Assembly: GCA_019695345.1 (NCBI GenBank)
Contig: JAIBAE010000032.1
Coordinates: 1 to 45,355 of the forward strand
Direction: 5' to 3'
From: Bacteroidota bacterium
GTDB lineage: Bacteria > Bacteroidota > Ignavibacteria > Kapaibacteriales > NICIL-2
DNA length: 45,355 bases
A model generated the notes under the pieces. The model had not been told where the DNA came from. It did no database searches and was given only the letters and a program-made list of their open reading frames with translations. A program made the translations under genes and the position numbers. The stretch's first letter is position 1. Each line of letters opens with the position of its first letter. Of the stretch, positions 17,421-25,909 are shown piece after piece.

Positions 17421-17451
17421 CAAACTTAGCGTAGTTAGTTTCAACATGCAA
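17421..17451 (-). promoter_or_regulatory. Promoter of the T9SS cargo operon (TTG-N20-TAAGTTTG)
   Basis: On the minus strand TTG (17451-17449), 20 bases, then TAAGTTTG (17428-17421), a full match to the Bacteroidota consensus. Transcription would start near 17415 and give a leader of about 260 nt that includes the attenuator-like structure. Confidence 0.65.
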
Positions 17452-17502
17452 ACTTCTTTTTCAATACTTATCTTTCAATCTTAAAAACAGGTCACCCAAA
17501 AG

Positions 17503-17574
17503 AATGCGCCGCACAACGCTTGGCTCGCGCCGGGTCTGCGCGCTGGCGCGGTAGCTACGGCAGAAGTGGGAATC
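17503..17574 (+). repeat. Intergenic structured element, subfamily II, copy 2
   Basis: Starts AATGCGCCGCACAACGC, contains CCGGGTCTGCGCGCTGG and GCTACGGCAGAAG, and ends TGGGAATCC. It aligns with 1774-1846 and with the reverse of 32889-32962. It is more GC-rich than its surroundings and lies upstream of rfbA. Confidence 0.6.
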
Positions 17575-17647
17575 CATGATTCTACGGATTTCTATATAAA
17601 TTCCTTACCGTATCTTCGCACTTGAATTTACTTTACCAATACCAATC

Positions 17648-18520
17648 ATGAAAAATACCAAAGGAATAATACTTGCAGGTGGAAGCGGCACACGCCTTTA
17701 CCCCATGACGGCTGTTCAGAGTAAACAACTGCAACCCGTGTACGATAAACCAATGATTTATTATCCTTTGGCAACGCTGATGTTAGCCGGAATAAAAGAG
17801 ATACTGATTATTTCTACACCCGTTGATACGCCGAACATAGAACGTCTGCTTGGTGATGGAAGCCAGTGGGGAATTTCGTTGCAGTATGTTGTTCAGCCCG
17901 CACCAAAAGGTATTGCCGAAGCATTTGTGTATGGCAAAGAGTTTATTGGTAACGACCAAGTGTGTTTGATTCTTGGCGATAATTTGTTTTACGGTAAGCT
18001 CGACTTTTTACGGAATGCATTAGAGAATAATGTCGGTGGAACTATCTTTGGTTACCGCGTTACCGACCCCGAGCGTTATGGTGTTGTTGAGTTTGATGAC
18101 CACGGTAATGTGCGAAGTATCGAAGAAAAACCAAAGCATCCAAAATCTAATTATGCAATTCCGGGAATCTATGTGTTTAGTAACGAAGTTGTTCGCATAG
18201 TTCCTAACCAACAACCAAGCGTGCGCGGCGAGTTAGAAATTACGGATGTTCAACTTGAATACTTACGCCGCAACGAACTCCGTGTTGAAATAATGGGTCG
18301 CGGAATTGCCTGGCTTGATACCGGCACACCCGAAAGTTTGTTAGAGGCAAGTCAGTTTATTCATGCAATCGAAAAACGTCAGGGAACAAAGATTGCCTGC
18401 CTTGAAGAGATTGCCTTGTACGAGCACTACATCACCAAAGAACAGTATCTTCAGCATGTTCAAACACTACCCAAAAGTAGTTACCGCGAGTATTGCTTGA
18501 GTGTTGCAAACGAGATATAA
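17648..18520 (+). CDS. rfbA: Glucose-1-phosphate thymidylyltransferase
   Basis: 290 residues, the normal length. It makes dTDP-glucose from glucose 1-phosphate and dTTP, the first step to dTDP-rhamnose and related sugars for surface polysaccharides. Signature sites: [11 protein letters not shown] (11-21), [17 protein letters not shown] (25-41), magnesium-binding D111 in LGDNLFYG, and the EEKP and WLDTG segments later. The usual partners rfbB, rfbC and rfbD are not adjacent; the gene stands alone between two non-coding stretches. Confidence 0.95.
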   Translation: MKNTKGIILAGGSGTRLYPMTAVQSKQLQPVYDKPMIYYPLATLMLAGIKEILIISTPVDTPNIERLLGDGSQWGISLQYVVQPAPKGIAEAFVYGKEFIGNDQVCLILGDNLFYGKLDFLRNALENNVGGTIFGYRVTDPERYGVVEFDDHGNVRSIEEKPKHPKSNYAIPGIYVFSNEVVRIVPNQQPSVRGELEITDVQLEYLRRNELRVEIMGRGIAWLDTGTPESLLEASQFIHAIEKRQGTKIACLEEIALYEHYITKEQYLQHVQTLPKSSYREYCLSVANEI

Positions 18521-18530
18521 CAGTGCTATA

Positions 18531-18592
18531 GGTTGCTACCGCAATCCGCCCGAATGGTAGTTATTAAACAACCTTATGCGCGGATTCAGAAA
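18531..18592 (+). repeat. Intergenic structured element, subfamily I, copy G
   Basis: Starts GGTTGCTACCGC. AATCCGC (18543-18549) pairs with GCGGATT (18580-18586), the longest closing stem of the family, followed by CAGAAAC. The loop holds a weaker GGT-AGTT / AAC-AACC hairpin. It lies just after the rfbA stop. Confidence 0.65.
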
Positions 18593-19022
18593 CATCCTGT
18601 AAAACAAAGCATTTATCGCGATATAACGATATTCAAAAATTGCAATGTTGTATTTATGCGGTTTCTGTGGCAATTATGAATAAAAACAAGGCTGAAAAGC
18701 AAGACAGAAATTTTTACCACATGACCAAACGAAAATTTTTTCCACAGCTAAAAAAATATGTTTGTGGTGCCAAACTTATCCTCGAATTTTGACAAGCATA
18801 AAACAGGCAGCTAAAGAGTAAAGAGGAAGTCCGGCAAACAAACAGTATATGCAACAAGCTTCTGCACGGAAGTTCGGGGACGTACACATCAACAGAACAG
18901 ATAAGCAGGGTAGGATAAGAATATATAATGATGTACAATGAATGTTGTAGATGGGATTGTTTTCTTCGCCGTAATCTTTCAATACGTTAAATAACTAATC
19001 AGTAATTTTTAAGGGTAACATC
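18593..19022. other. 430-base gap before nrdJ, little recognisable
   Basis: AT-rich. An inverted repeat CCACA/TGTGG lies at 18742-18767 inside A/T runs. The 68-74 codon minus-strand frames here have no coding character. No cobalamin riboswitch box and no convincing NrdR box were found. AAGGG lies 8 bases before the nrdJ ATG. Confidence 0.5.
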
Positions 19023-22000
19023 ATGAAGATCTCACGTCGTTTTACCAAGGACGGAGTTAGCCCGTACGATATGTTTGAATATACAGAGCGTTCATCTGTT
19101 CTGCGCAACCCCGATGGCTCGGTTGTATTCCAAATGGATAACATCGAAGTGCCAACAGGTTGGTCTCAGGTAGCAACCGATATTTTAGCGCAAAAGTATT
19201 TCCGTCGAGCAGGCGTTCCTCAGGTAGATAAAGAAGGTAATCCAATTCTCGATGAAAACGGAAAACTTAAACTTGGTAGAGAGACTTCATTGAAACAAGT
19301 TGCACACCGTTTAGCAGGTTGTTGGGCGCATTGGGGAAAACAACACAACTACTTTGATACTGAAAGCGATGCACAAGCATTTTACGATGAACTTGTGTAT
19401 ATGTTAATGAAACAAATGGTTGCACCAAACTCGCCGCAATGGTTTAATACCGGGTTGCAGTTTGCCTATGGTATTACCGGCTCGGCACAAGGACACTATT
19501 ATGTTGACCCTGAAACAAAACGTTTAAACAAATCAGCAGATGCTTACACACGTCCGCAACCCCATGCTTGTTTTATACAAAGCGTTGACGATGACTTAGT
19601 AAACGAAGGTGGTATCTTTGATTTAGCAACCCGCGAAGCACGTATCTTCAAATATGGTTCGGGTACCGGTTCAAATTTCTCTAACCTACGCGGACGTGGA
19701 GAAAAATTATCGGGTGGTGGAGTTTCATCCGGACTTATGAGTTTCTTGAAGATATTTGACAGAGCCGCAGGTGCAATTAAATCCGGCGGAACAACCCGCC
19801 GTGCAGCTAAGATGGTAATTGTAAATGTTGACCATCCGGATATTGAAGAGTTTATCGAATGGAAAGCTAAAGAAGAAGAAAAAGTTGCGGCACTTGTTTC
19901 CGGTTCCAAAATCAATACAACCTTCCTTAAAGCGATTATGGAAGAAGCCGCGGCAAACGGCACTGATAGAAAAACAAATCCAAACCTGAATTCATTGATT
20001 AAACGTGCGGTTCACCGTGGCGTGCCAATGAATTATATCCAACGCACATTAAACTTAGTTGATCAAGGATTTACCTCACTTGCGTTTGATACATTTGATA
20101 CTCACTACGAAAGTGAAGCATATGTAACTGTTGCAGGTCAAAACTCCAACAACACCGTGCGTGTTACAACTGAGTTTATGAACGCTGTTGAAAATGATTT
20201 GGAATGGAATTTAACATGGCGTACCGATGGTAGAACTTGTAAAACAGTTAAAGCCCGTGATTTATGGAATAAGATAAACATGAGTGCATGGAAGAGTGCA
20301 GACCCCGGATTGCAGTTTGATACTACAATCAATGAGTGGCACACATGTCCTGCAGATGGAAGAATCAACGCCAGCAATCCATGTAGCGAATACATGTTCT
20401 TAGATGATACTGCATGTAACTTAGCATCGGTAAATCTTGCGCACTATGTAGCTGATGGTTCGGGCGACTTTAAAGTAGATGACTTCCGCCATACTGTTCG
20501 TTTATGGACAACAGTGTTAGAAGTAAGTGTATTGATGGCACAATTTCCATCAAAGAAAATTGCACAGTTAAGCTATGACTTCCGTACACTTGGTTTAGGA
20601 TATGCAAACCTTGGTACCATATTAATGACTGCGGGTATTCCTTACGATTCTCCACAAGCATTAGCAATTGCAGGTGCAATCACGGCGTTAATGACCGGTG
20701 AATCGTACGCAACCTCTGCTGAATTAGCGCGCGATTTAGGTCCGTTCCCACGTTACCAGAGTAATGCTAAAGATATGTTGCGTGTAATGCGCAACCACCG
20801 TCGCGCTGCATACAATGCAGATGCATCGGAGTATGAGAATCTCACCATTACTCCAACCGGTATTCAGGCAGCAAATTGTCCCGACGAGGCGTTGGTTGAA
20901 GCCGCTCAAAAAGCATGGGACAAAGCCGTAGCATTAGGAGAAGAGTTTGGGTACAGAAATGCTCAGGTAACGGTAATAGCACCAACCGGTACAATTGGAT
21001 TGGTAATGGATTGCGATACCACAGGTATTGAGCCCGACTTTGCAATTGTTAAGTTCAAAAAACTTGCCGGCGGTGGGTATTTCAAAATTGTAAATCAGTC
21101 TGTGCATAAAGCATTATTCAAATTAGGATATAGTGATAAGCAGATTGATGAGATTGAAAAGTATTGCAAAGGCCACGGCACATTAGTCGGGTGCCCAACT
21201 ATCAATAAACAGAAATTAAAAGAACTCGGTTTTACCGATGCAAAGATTGACGCAATTGAGTCCCAGCTTGATACCGTGTTTGATATCAAGTTTGCCTTTA
21301 ATAAATGGACACTTAGCGAGGATTTTTGCAAGGATGTACTGAAACTCACGGATGAGCATTTAAATGATTTCTCATTTGATATGCTCCGTCATCTTGGCTT
21401 TACCAAAGAACAAATAGAACAAGCAAACGATTACGTTTGTGGTACTATGATGATTGAAGGCGCACCTCACTTAAAAGCAGAACATTTGCCAATATTTGAT
21501 TGTGCAAACAAATGCGGTAAAAAAGGTGAGCGGTATATCCCATACATGGCACACGTACACATGATGGCTGCTGCACAACCGTTTATTTCCGGTGCTATCT
21601 CCAAAACTATCAACATGCCAAACGAGGCATCTGTAGAAGACATTAACCGTGTTCATATTGAGTCTTGGAAGTTGTGTTTGAAAGCAATTGCATTATACCG
21701 CGATGGCTCAAAACTTTCACAACCGCTTAACTCATCAAACGATGATGATATTGACGAAATAGTATTGCTTGGCGACGAGCAAGAGGTTAACGAACAAGTT
21801 GGACCAAAAGAAATACAAGAACGTATTGTTGAACGTGTTTACCACCGCGCAGAACGCCGCCGCCTACCAAAGAAACGTAAAGGTATTATCCGCGAAGCGT
21901 ACGTTGGCGGACACAAAGTGTTTGTTCGTACTGGCGAATACGAGGATGGTTCATTAGGCGAAGTATTTATTGATATGTACAAAGAAGGTGCATCATTTAA

Positions 22001-22526
22001 AGGACTAATGAATTGCTTTGCCGTGCTTGCTTCAAAAGCATTACAGTACGGAATGCCGTTAGAAGAACTTGTGGATACATTTACCTTCACTCGTTTCGAG
22101 CCATCAGGTCCGGTGCAAGGTCACGAAGCAATCAAAAACTCCACATCCATCCTTGATTATGTGTTCCGTTCCATTGGATATGATTATTTAAATAGAAACG
22201 ACTTTGTTCATGTTAAAGCAATTGATGAAGTTCCCAAAACAGCATCAACAATTGCACCGCCAATGTTAACTACACCACAGTCATCAACTCCCATTGCAAA
22301 ATCAACTTCCGATACAGCATCCATGAAGTTGGAATTCTCTGATAGTGTTGTAAGTGCTACACCTGCAAACGGCAGTTCTAATGGAAATGCCTATAGCAAG
22401 GTACGCGAAGCAAAAGCAAAAGGGTACACCGGCGAACAATGTAGTAACTGTAGCTCTATGCGTGTTAAACGCAATGGCTCATGTACAGTGTGCGATGACT
22501 GTGGCACAACAAGCGGTTGCTCATAA
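19023..22526 (+). CDS. nrdJ: Adenosylcobalamin-dependent (class II) ribonucleotide reductase
   Basis: 1,167 residues. Reduces ribonucleotides to deoxyribonucleotides using a radical made from B12, without oxygen. The active site is visible: radical-bearing C454 in the N-x-C-x-E motif (SNPCSEY), and the redox pair C183 (HACFIQS) and C465 ([10 protein letters not shown]). [13 protein letters not shown] and [10 protein letters not shown] are typical of the barrel. The C-terminal part has the TSCPD region (about 960-1060) and a final cysteine cluster (CSNC, CTVCDDC, then CS at the end) that re-reduces the active site. A terminator follows the stop. With the MetH-like gene this shows dependence on B12. 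Confidence 0.95.
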   Translation: MKISRRFTKDGVSPYDMFEYTERSSVLRNPDGSVVFQMDNIEVPTGWSQVATDILAQKYFRRAGVPQVDKEGNPILDENGKLKLGRETSLKQVAHRLAGCWAHWGKQHNYFDTESDAQAFYDELVYMLMKQMVAPNSPQWFNTGLQFAYGITGSAQGHYYVDPETKRLNKSADAYTRPQPHACFIQSVDDDLVNEGGIFDLATREARIFKYGSGTGSNFSNLRGRGEKLSGGGVSSGLMSFLKIFDRAAGAIKSGGTTRRAAKMVIVNVDHPDIEEFIEWKAKEEEKVAALVSGSKINTTFLKAIMEEAAANGTDRKTNPNLNSLIKRAVHRGVPMNYIQRTLNLVDQGFTSLAFDTFDTHYESEAYVTVAGQNSNNTVRVTTEFMNAVENDLEWNLTWRTDGRTCKTVKARDLWNKINMSAWKSADPGLQFDTTINEWHTCPADGRINASNPCSEYMFLDDTACNLASVNLAHYVADGSGDFKVDDFRHTVRLWTTVLEVSVLMAQFPSKKIAQLSYDFRTLGLGYANLGTILMTAGIPYDSPQALAIAGAITALMTGESYATSAELARDLGPFPRYQSNAKDMLRVMRNHRRAAYNADASEYENLTITPTGIQAANCPDEALVEAAQKAWDKAVALGEEFGYRNAQVTVIAPTGTIGLVMDCDTTGIEPDFAIVKFKKLAGGGYFKIVNQSVHKALFKLGYSDKQIDEIEKYCKGHGTLVGCPTINKQKLKELGFTDAKIDAIESQLDTVFDIKFAFNKWTLSEDFCKDVLKLTDEHLNDFSFDMLRHLGFTKEQIEQANDYVCGTMMIEGAPHLKAEHLPIFDCANKCGKKGERYIPYMAHVHMMAAAQPFISGAISKTINMPNEASVEDINRVHIESWKLCLKAIALYRDGSKLSQPLNSSNDDDIDEIVLLGDEQEVNEQVGPKEIQERIVERVYHRAERRRLPKKRKGIIREAYVGGHKVFVRTGEYEDGSLGEVFIDMYKEGASFKGLMNCFAVLASKALQYGMPLEELVDTFTFTRFEPSGPVQGHEAIKNSTSILDYVFRSIGYDYLNRNDFVHVKAIDEVPKTASTIAPPMLTTPQSSTPIAKSTSDTASMKLEFSDSVVSATPANGSSNGNAYSKVREAKAKGYTGEQCSNCSSMRVKRNGSCTVCDDCGTTSGCS

Positions 22527-22551
22527 ATCATATAAAAATGTAAGTACTGTA

Positions 22552-22592
22552 AACGCACCTTTACCATTTGGATGAAGGTGCGTTTTAGTTTC
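22552..22592 (+). terminator. Intrinsic terminator after nrdJ
   Basis: Arms AACGCACCTT and AAGGTGCGTT, 10 bp perfect, 13-nt loop, followed by TTAGTTT. It begins 26 bases after the stop codon. Confidence 0.85.
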
Positions 22593-22973
22593 CGCACCCT
22601 TTAAAAATTGATGGTTAACGGGAGTGATTTACACGAATAACCTGAGATGCATGGCGAGGTACTATTATAATGCCGAGGAATTCGCTCAAATCAAAAAAAA
22701 TAATTTGCTATCGCATGACGGCACCGCACCATGTCTGTTAAAAAGCCACATGCGCCGGAAAGAACGCACGATGCATTCCTGCTACATTTAGCGGGATAAT
22801 ACCTATGTTGACTTTTATGTGGAAATACTATGCTAACAACTGAAATATATAGTATTTACTTACGTCGGTACTGGTGGAGTTCGCAACTGATACACTTTTC
22901 GTTCAATTTGGCAAGCAAGATTTCTACCGATAAACAAAAAAATAGTTTGTGAAAAACTATATTACCTGATATA
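22593..22973. other. Non-coding gap between nrdJ and the cysteine-rich gene
   Basis: Contains structured element C (own entry). It also has two inverted repeats, AAATACTA/TAGTATTT at 22823-22857 and ATAGTTT/AAACTAT at 22942-22960. The second lies just upstream of the promoter at 22974 and could be an operator. Confidence 0.4.
22704..22766 (+). repeat. Intergenic structured element, subfamily I, copy C
   Basis: Starts TTTGCTATCGC and ends GGAAAGAACG. CGGC (22719-22722) pairs with GCCG (22754-22757). Its 5' third matches copy B almost base for base (CGCATGACGGCACCG). Confidence 0.65.
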
Positions 22974-23004
22974 TTGTATTGATATTTAACCTAACATAGG
23001 TTTG
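22974..23004 (+). promoter_or_regulatory. Promoter of the cysteine-rich small protein (TTG-N20-TAGGTTTG)
   Basis: TTG at 22974-22976, 20-base spacer, TAGGTTTG at 22997-23004, a full match to the Bacteroidota promoter. Start of transcription would be near 23010, and AAAGGAG at 23018-23024 precedes the ATG at 23030. Confidence 0.7.
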
Positions 23005-23029
23005 TTTCACCATACTGAAAGGAGTTTTT

Positions 23030-23287
23030 ATGAAATTACTCGTTGCATCGTTTGCAGCAGTTGCTATGTTCGTTGGCTTTGCCGCAACATCGAACGCTTG
23101 CGGTAAAGACGGTAAATGTGTTGGCAAATCATCAGCTTCTTGCTGCATGAGTAAGTCAAAATGCTCAACGAAGTCATCTTGCTCAACAAAGTCAAGTGCT
23201 TCAAAAGCAGCAAAAACAGACGAAAAGTCTGCAACAGTTGTTCCTGCTTCCACAGCACCGGCAACAACAGCTACAACAAGCAAATAA
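23030..23287 (+). CDS. Small secreted cysteine/serine-rich protein
   Basis: 85 residues. A signal peptide (about MKLLVASFAAVAMFVGFAATSNA) is followed by a short mature chain with seven cysteines (CGKDGKC, SCCMSKSKC, then CSTKSSC), rich in Ser and Lys. The tail is low-complexity Thr/Ala/Ser. The repeated CSTKSS unit suggests slippage-type growth. The cysteines could bind metal or form disulphides in the envelope, but I recognise no family. It has a strong ribosome site, a consensus promoter and a strong terminator, so it is a single-gene unit that is probably well expressed. Confidence 0.75.
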   Translation: MKLLVASFAAVAMFVGFAATSNACGKDGKCVGKSSASCCMSKSKCSTKSSCSTKSSASKAAKTDEKSATVVPASTAPATTATTSK

Positions 23288-23310
23288 TCTCGAGAAAAGC
23301 ACAATAATGT

Positions 23311-23348
23311 ACGGTATCCTGTCCGTAAAAACAGGATACCGTATTATT
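23311..23348 (+). terminator. Terminator after the cysteine-rich gene
   Basis: Perfect 11-bp stem ACGGTATCCTG/CAGGATACCGT with a 10-nt loop, followed by ATTATTA; AATAATGT upstream extends the pairing imperfectly. It lies 24 bases after the stop. Confidence 0.75.
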
Positions 23349-23628
23349 ACGATGATATTGCCAGTGTTACGCAAATGAGAGATACCCCCTCACAATGCAC
23401 TTTGAATAATCAAAGGTTTTGCGCAACATCAGTGATATTAACCTCTTCTCGGCGTGGGGAAACCCTATCATTATACGCACGCCAAAAATTATATATTCAA
23501 ACATGTTGTGGTTACCATAACTGTGACTTTTTTTGAATCTACGGAAACACATTAGTTTAACTTGGCACTTTCATAGCCAACATCGGGGACTAAAGGTGTG
23601 TTTTCTTATACTTTGAAAGGAAACTACA
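23349..23628. other. Non-coding gap before the GldM-like gene
   Basis: Holds a hairpin CTTTGA/TCAAAG (23400-23415) and an inverted repeat GGCGTG/CACGCC (23451-23483) followed by AAAAATTATAT. TATACTTTG about 20 bases before the ATG is a loose -7 match. Nothing else is recognised. Confidence 0.4.
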
Positions 23629-25833
23629 ATGTCGAAAGGCGGAGCAGGAAAAGTATATTTCGTGCTATATCTCGCGGTAATTTTAGAGCTTCTCATTATT
23701 ATCGTGGAGCGCGATGAGGCCGAAGAGCATTTGATTCAGAAACAAAAAGAATCAATGAAAATCGTTGAGAGTATTCTCTCGCAACTTCAATCCGGTGCTG
23801 GGTCGGAAGGTATTAACACACGCCCTCAGGATGAAATTACACTTCAAGATGCTGCAGCAGTTAAAGGCCCGGATGGAACAAAGATTAAGCAAGACCGTTT
23901 GTATGAAGTACTCGTAGGGGTTACTGATGTAAGTAATTCCGATAAACTCGATGGTCTGGAACCAAAAGAAGCAGAAGAAAAGAAAAAGAACTTGGTACGT
24001 TTAGCAAATGTTCAAGATTTGGAATATCAAATCTTTTATCATTCAGCTGCGAATGAGGAATATGCCCCTATGTTTCCTACCGAAGATTCAATCCGTAAAG
24101 CAAAAATTGATTTTACAAAGTTTAGTCAAGACCAAGCTGTAGGTGAACCTTTTGCCGGAGGACAATGGCATTTATTGGCTTTAAAGAAAATTGAGTTACA
24201 GGTTGACCAAACTCAAGATTACAGACAGCCAATGTACACCATAAATGATATAGTTGGCACAGCATCAAGTTTTGCCCCTGCAAACGCAAAAGACTCTGCA
24301 TTTATGTATTCACAACCACGTACCGATCAAGAAGCATTTAATGTGGGTGGCAAGTTTAAAAAACGTGTCTTTTTAGTTCGTTTTCAACCACCTTCCGGTA
24401 AAGCTGGCTGGTATAAACTAAGATTTGCATCTAAAACTAACCGAATTCTGGGTGTGCAGGGCGGTGAGGGAGTTAAAGACATTTCACCTGAAGAAAAAGT
24501 CAACATCGGTACAGTACAGTTAAAAGTTAAAGACCTTTTGAAAGTTAAAAAAACGTTACAAGAACAATTGGAAGGTGCTGATGTTCCTTCTGCCGATGAC
24601 TTAGCAGCAAACACAATAACTGCTGATGATTTCCAGACAAAGGCAGAAGAGGCTATCAAAAAAGTAAAAGAAACGATGCAGGCAGACGATCCAAAAGCAA
24701 TGGATAAAATTCGCCGTATTGAACTTTATACTTATATAGCTAAGTTGTTAGCACCGGGTGCCTCACAATATTTTGACCAAAACCGTGCAGCCATTGAGTT
24801 TAATGTACACGTAGTTCAGCCTCCTAAACGTCCCGATTTAGAGCCAGTAATTTTGGTTGATAATCCTCAAACAAATACATTTGATAAACTCAGCAAAACA
24901 GAAATTCCGTTCCAGGCCGGTCCGTTTATTCAAGGCAAGATGCCTACAGTATCTGTATCACCTAATATTCCTGTGCAAGTAGTTGATGAAGGAGTGACAA
25001 CAACAGCAAATACTGGTGGTGCAGGTAATACTGCACAGATGAGACGTTATAAATTAGTAATGTCACAACCGGTAACTGCAGGTGAATATGAGTTTACTAT
25101 TCGTCATACAAATCAATCAAATGTTGCCAAAGAAGAAAAAGCTAGATTGAAGGTATTTGAGAGTAAGTTAGAAAATGAAGAAGATATAAGATCAAATGTT
25201 GAGAACCTGTTTTATGGTCAGGAATTGGAAATATTACCCGTGCCATCTGATCAGAAAAAGATACCGGCAGGACAATATTATATCAATGCTGTCATAGGTG
25301 GAGATCAAAGTCAACCACAGCGAGGATTACAGCTAAGAAAGGAAATTCCTGCTTCAGCCAAAACTGTATCAGTTGATATTTTGTGGGAAGACCCACAAAC
25401 AAAGGAACGTGTTTCCTTACTAAAGGCACCTTTCCAAGGTACACCTAAACAACGTCCTCCTAAAGTAATTGTGAACGATGTAAAATATAACCCAATTACA
25501 GATCCTAAAGATCCTACGGTAACTGTGCAGAATATTAAAATAACGTTACCTGTTGGAGATATAGGTGGTGCAAAGCCAACCGAGCTAAAGGATTTAAGAG
25601 CTACCGTTGTTAAAACTGATGTGACTGGTTATAAGGTTACATGTGGCGGACTAAAAGGTGGCGCTGGGGGAGTATTTGAGTTAGAAGTACGATTGGACGG
25701 ACCTGCAATCAGAGGACATGGAAAAATTGAAGGGTCTGCAACTATTATGATTTCGGCAAAAGCTGCTAATAAGAATAATGGTGAGGTTTCATCTGAAGGT
25801 AAAGCACAGATAAACGTTCCAATAAGTTATTAA
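23629..25833 (+). CDS. GldM/PorM-like envelope protein, T9SS motor candidate
   Basis: 734 residues. A single N-terminal membrane span (about 9-26, VYFVLYLAVILELLIIIV) carries a buried glutamate (E20) and is followed by a charged helix and a long periplasmic region. This is the topology of GldM/PorM, which spans the periplasm and links the GldL motor to the outer membrane. The periplasmic part is beta-rich with at least two Ig-like stretches (for example about 395-520 and 600-734). It is longer than typical GldM (about 515). gldL and gldK are not adjacent; GldL has a key in-membrane glutamate and here one sits in the GldM-like span. Assignment rests on topology and context, not a diagnostic motif. 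GAAAGGAA precedes the ATG. Confidence 0.5.
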   Translation: MSKGGAGKVYFVLYLAVILELLIIIVERDEAEEHLIQKQKESMKIVESILSQLQSGAGSEGINTRPQDEITLQDAAAVKGPDGTKIKQDRLYEVLVGVTDVSNSDKLDGLEPKEAEEKKKNLVRLANVQDLEYQIFYHSAANEEYAPMFPTEDSIRKAKIDFTKFSQDQAVGEPFAGGQWHLLALKKIELQVDQTQDYRQPMYTINDIVGTASSFAPANAKDSAFMYSQPRTDQEAFNVGGKFKKRVFLVRFQPPSGKAGWYKLRFASKTNRILGVQGGEGVKDISPEEKVNIGTVQLKVKDLLKVKKTLQEQLEGADVPSADDLAANTITADDFQTKAEEAIKKVKETMQADDPKAMDKIRRIELYTYIAKLLAPGASQYFDQNRAAIEFNVHVVQPPKRPDLEPVILVDNPQTNTFDKLSKTEIPFQAGPFIQGKMPTVSVSPNIPVQVVDEGVTTTANTGGAGNTAQMRRYKLVMSQPVTAGEYEFTIRHTNQSNVAKEEKARLKVFESKLENEEDIRSNVENLFYGQELEILPVPSDQKKIPAGQYYINAVIGGDQSQPQRGLQLRKEIPASAKTVSVDILWEDPQTKERVSLLKAPFQGTPKQRPPKVIVNDVKYNPITDPKDPTVTVQNIKITLPVGDIGGAKPTELKDLRATVVKTDVTGYKVTCGGLKGGAGGVFELEVRLDGPAIRGHGKIEGSATIMISAKAANKNNGEVSSEGKAQINVPISY

Positions 25834-25843
25834 TGGATTTTAA

Positions 25844-25872
25844 GGCGCAACGCAATTCTATTGCGTTGCGCC
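25844..25872 (+). terminator. Strong hairpin after the GldM-like gene
   Basis: Perfect 13-bp stem GGCGCAACGCAAT/ATTGCGTTGCGCC with a 3-nt loop, followed by ATTGTATT rather than a clean U run. It may be a leaky terminator or an RNA-processing or stability hairpin between the first two genes of the cluster. Confidence 0.6.
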
Positions 25873-25909
25873 ATTGTATTGATGTAAACTAAATTTCCAC
25901 AAAATATTA

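Noticed and set aside
18815-18880. RNase P RNA fragment
   Set aside because: GAGGAAGTCCGGCA resembles the RNase P 5' core (GAGGAAAGTCCGGGC), but the rest of the roughly 350-nt RNA is missing and the match has a deletion.
18714-18982. Two overlapping short minus-strand frames before nrdJ
   Set aside because: No ribosome site, no sensible protein composition, and they overlap each other in different frames.
18593-19022. Cobalamin riboswitch before nrdJ
   Set aside because: Expected for a B12-dependent enzyme, but the B12 box and the GGTGnAAnTCC-type core are not found.
19544-19963. 139-codon minus-strand frame inside nrdJ
   Set aside because: Antisense shadow of a strongly conserved enzyme region.
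23577-23600. Third copy of the 78-nt repeat
   Set aside because: Only the first 14 or so bases (CCAACATCGGGGAC) resemble it; the rest does not align.
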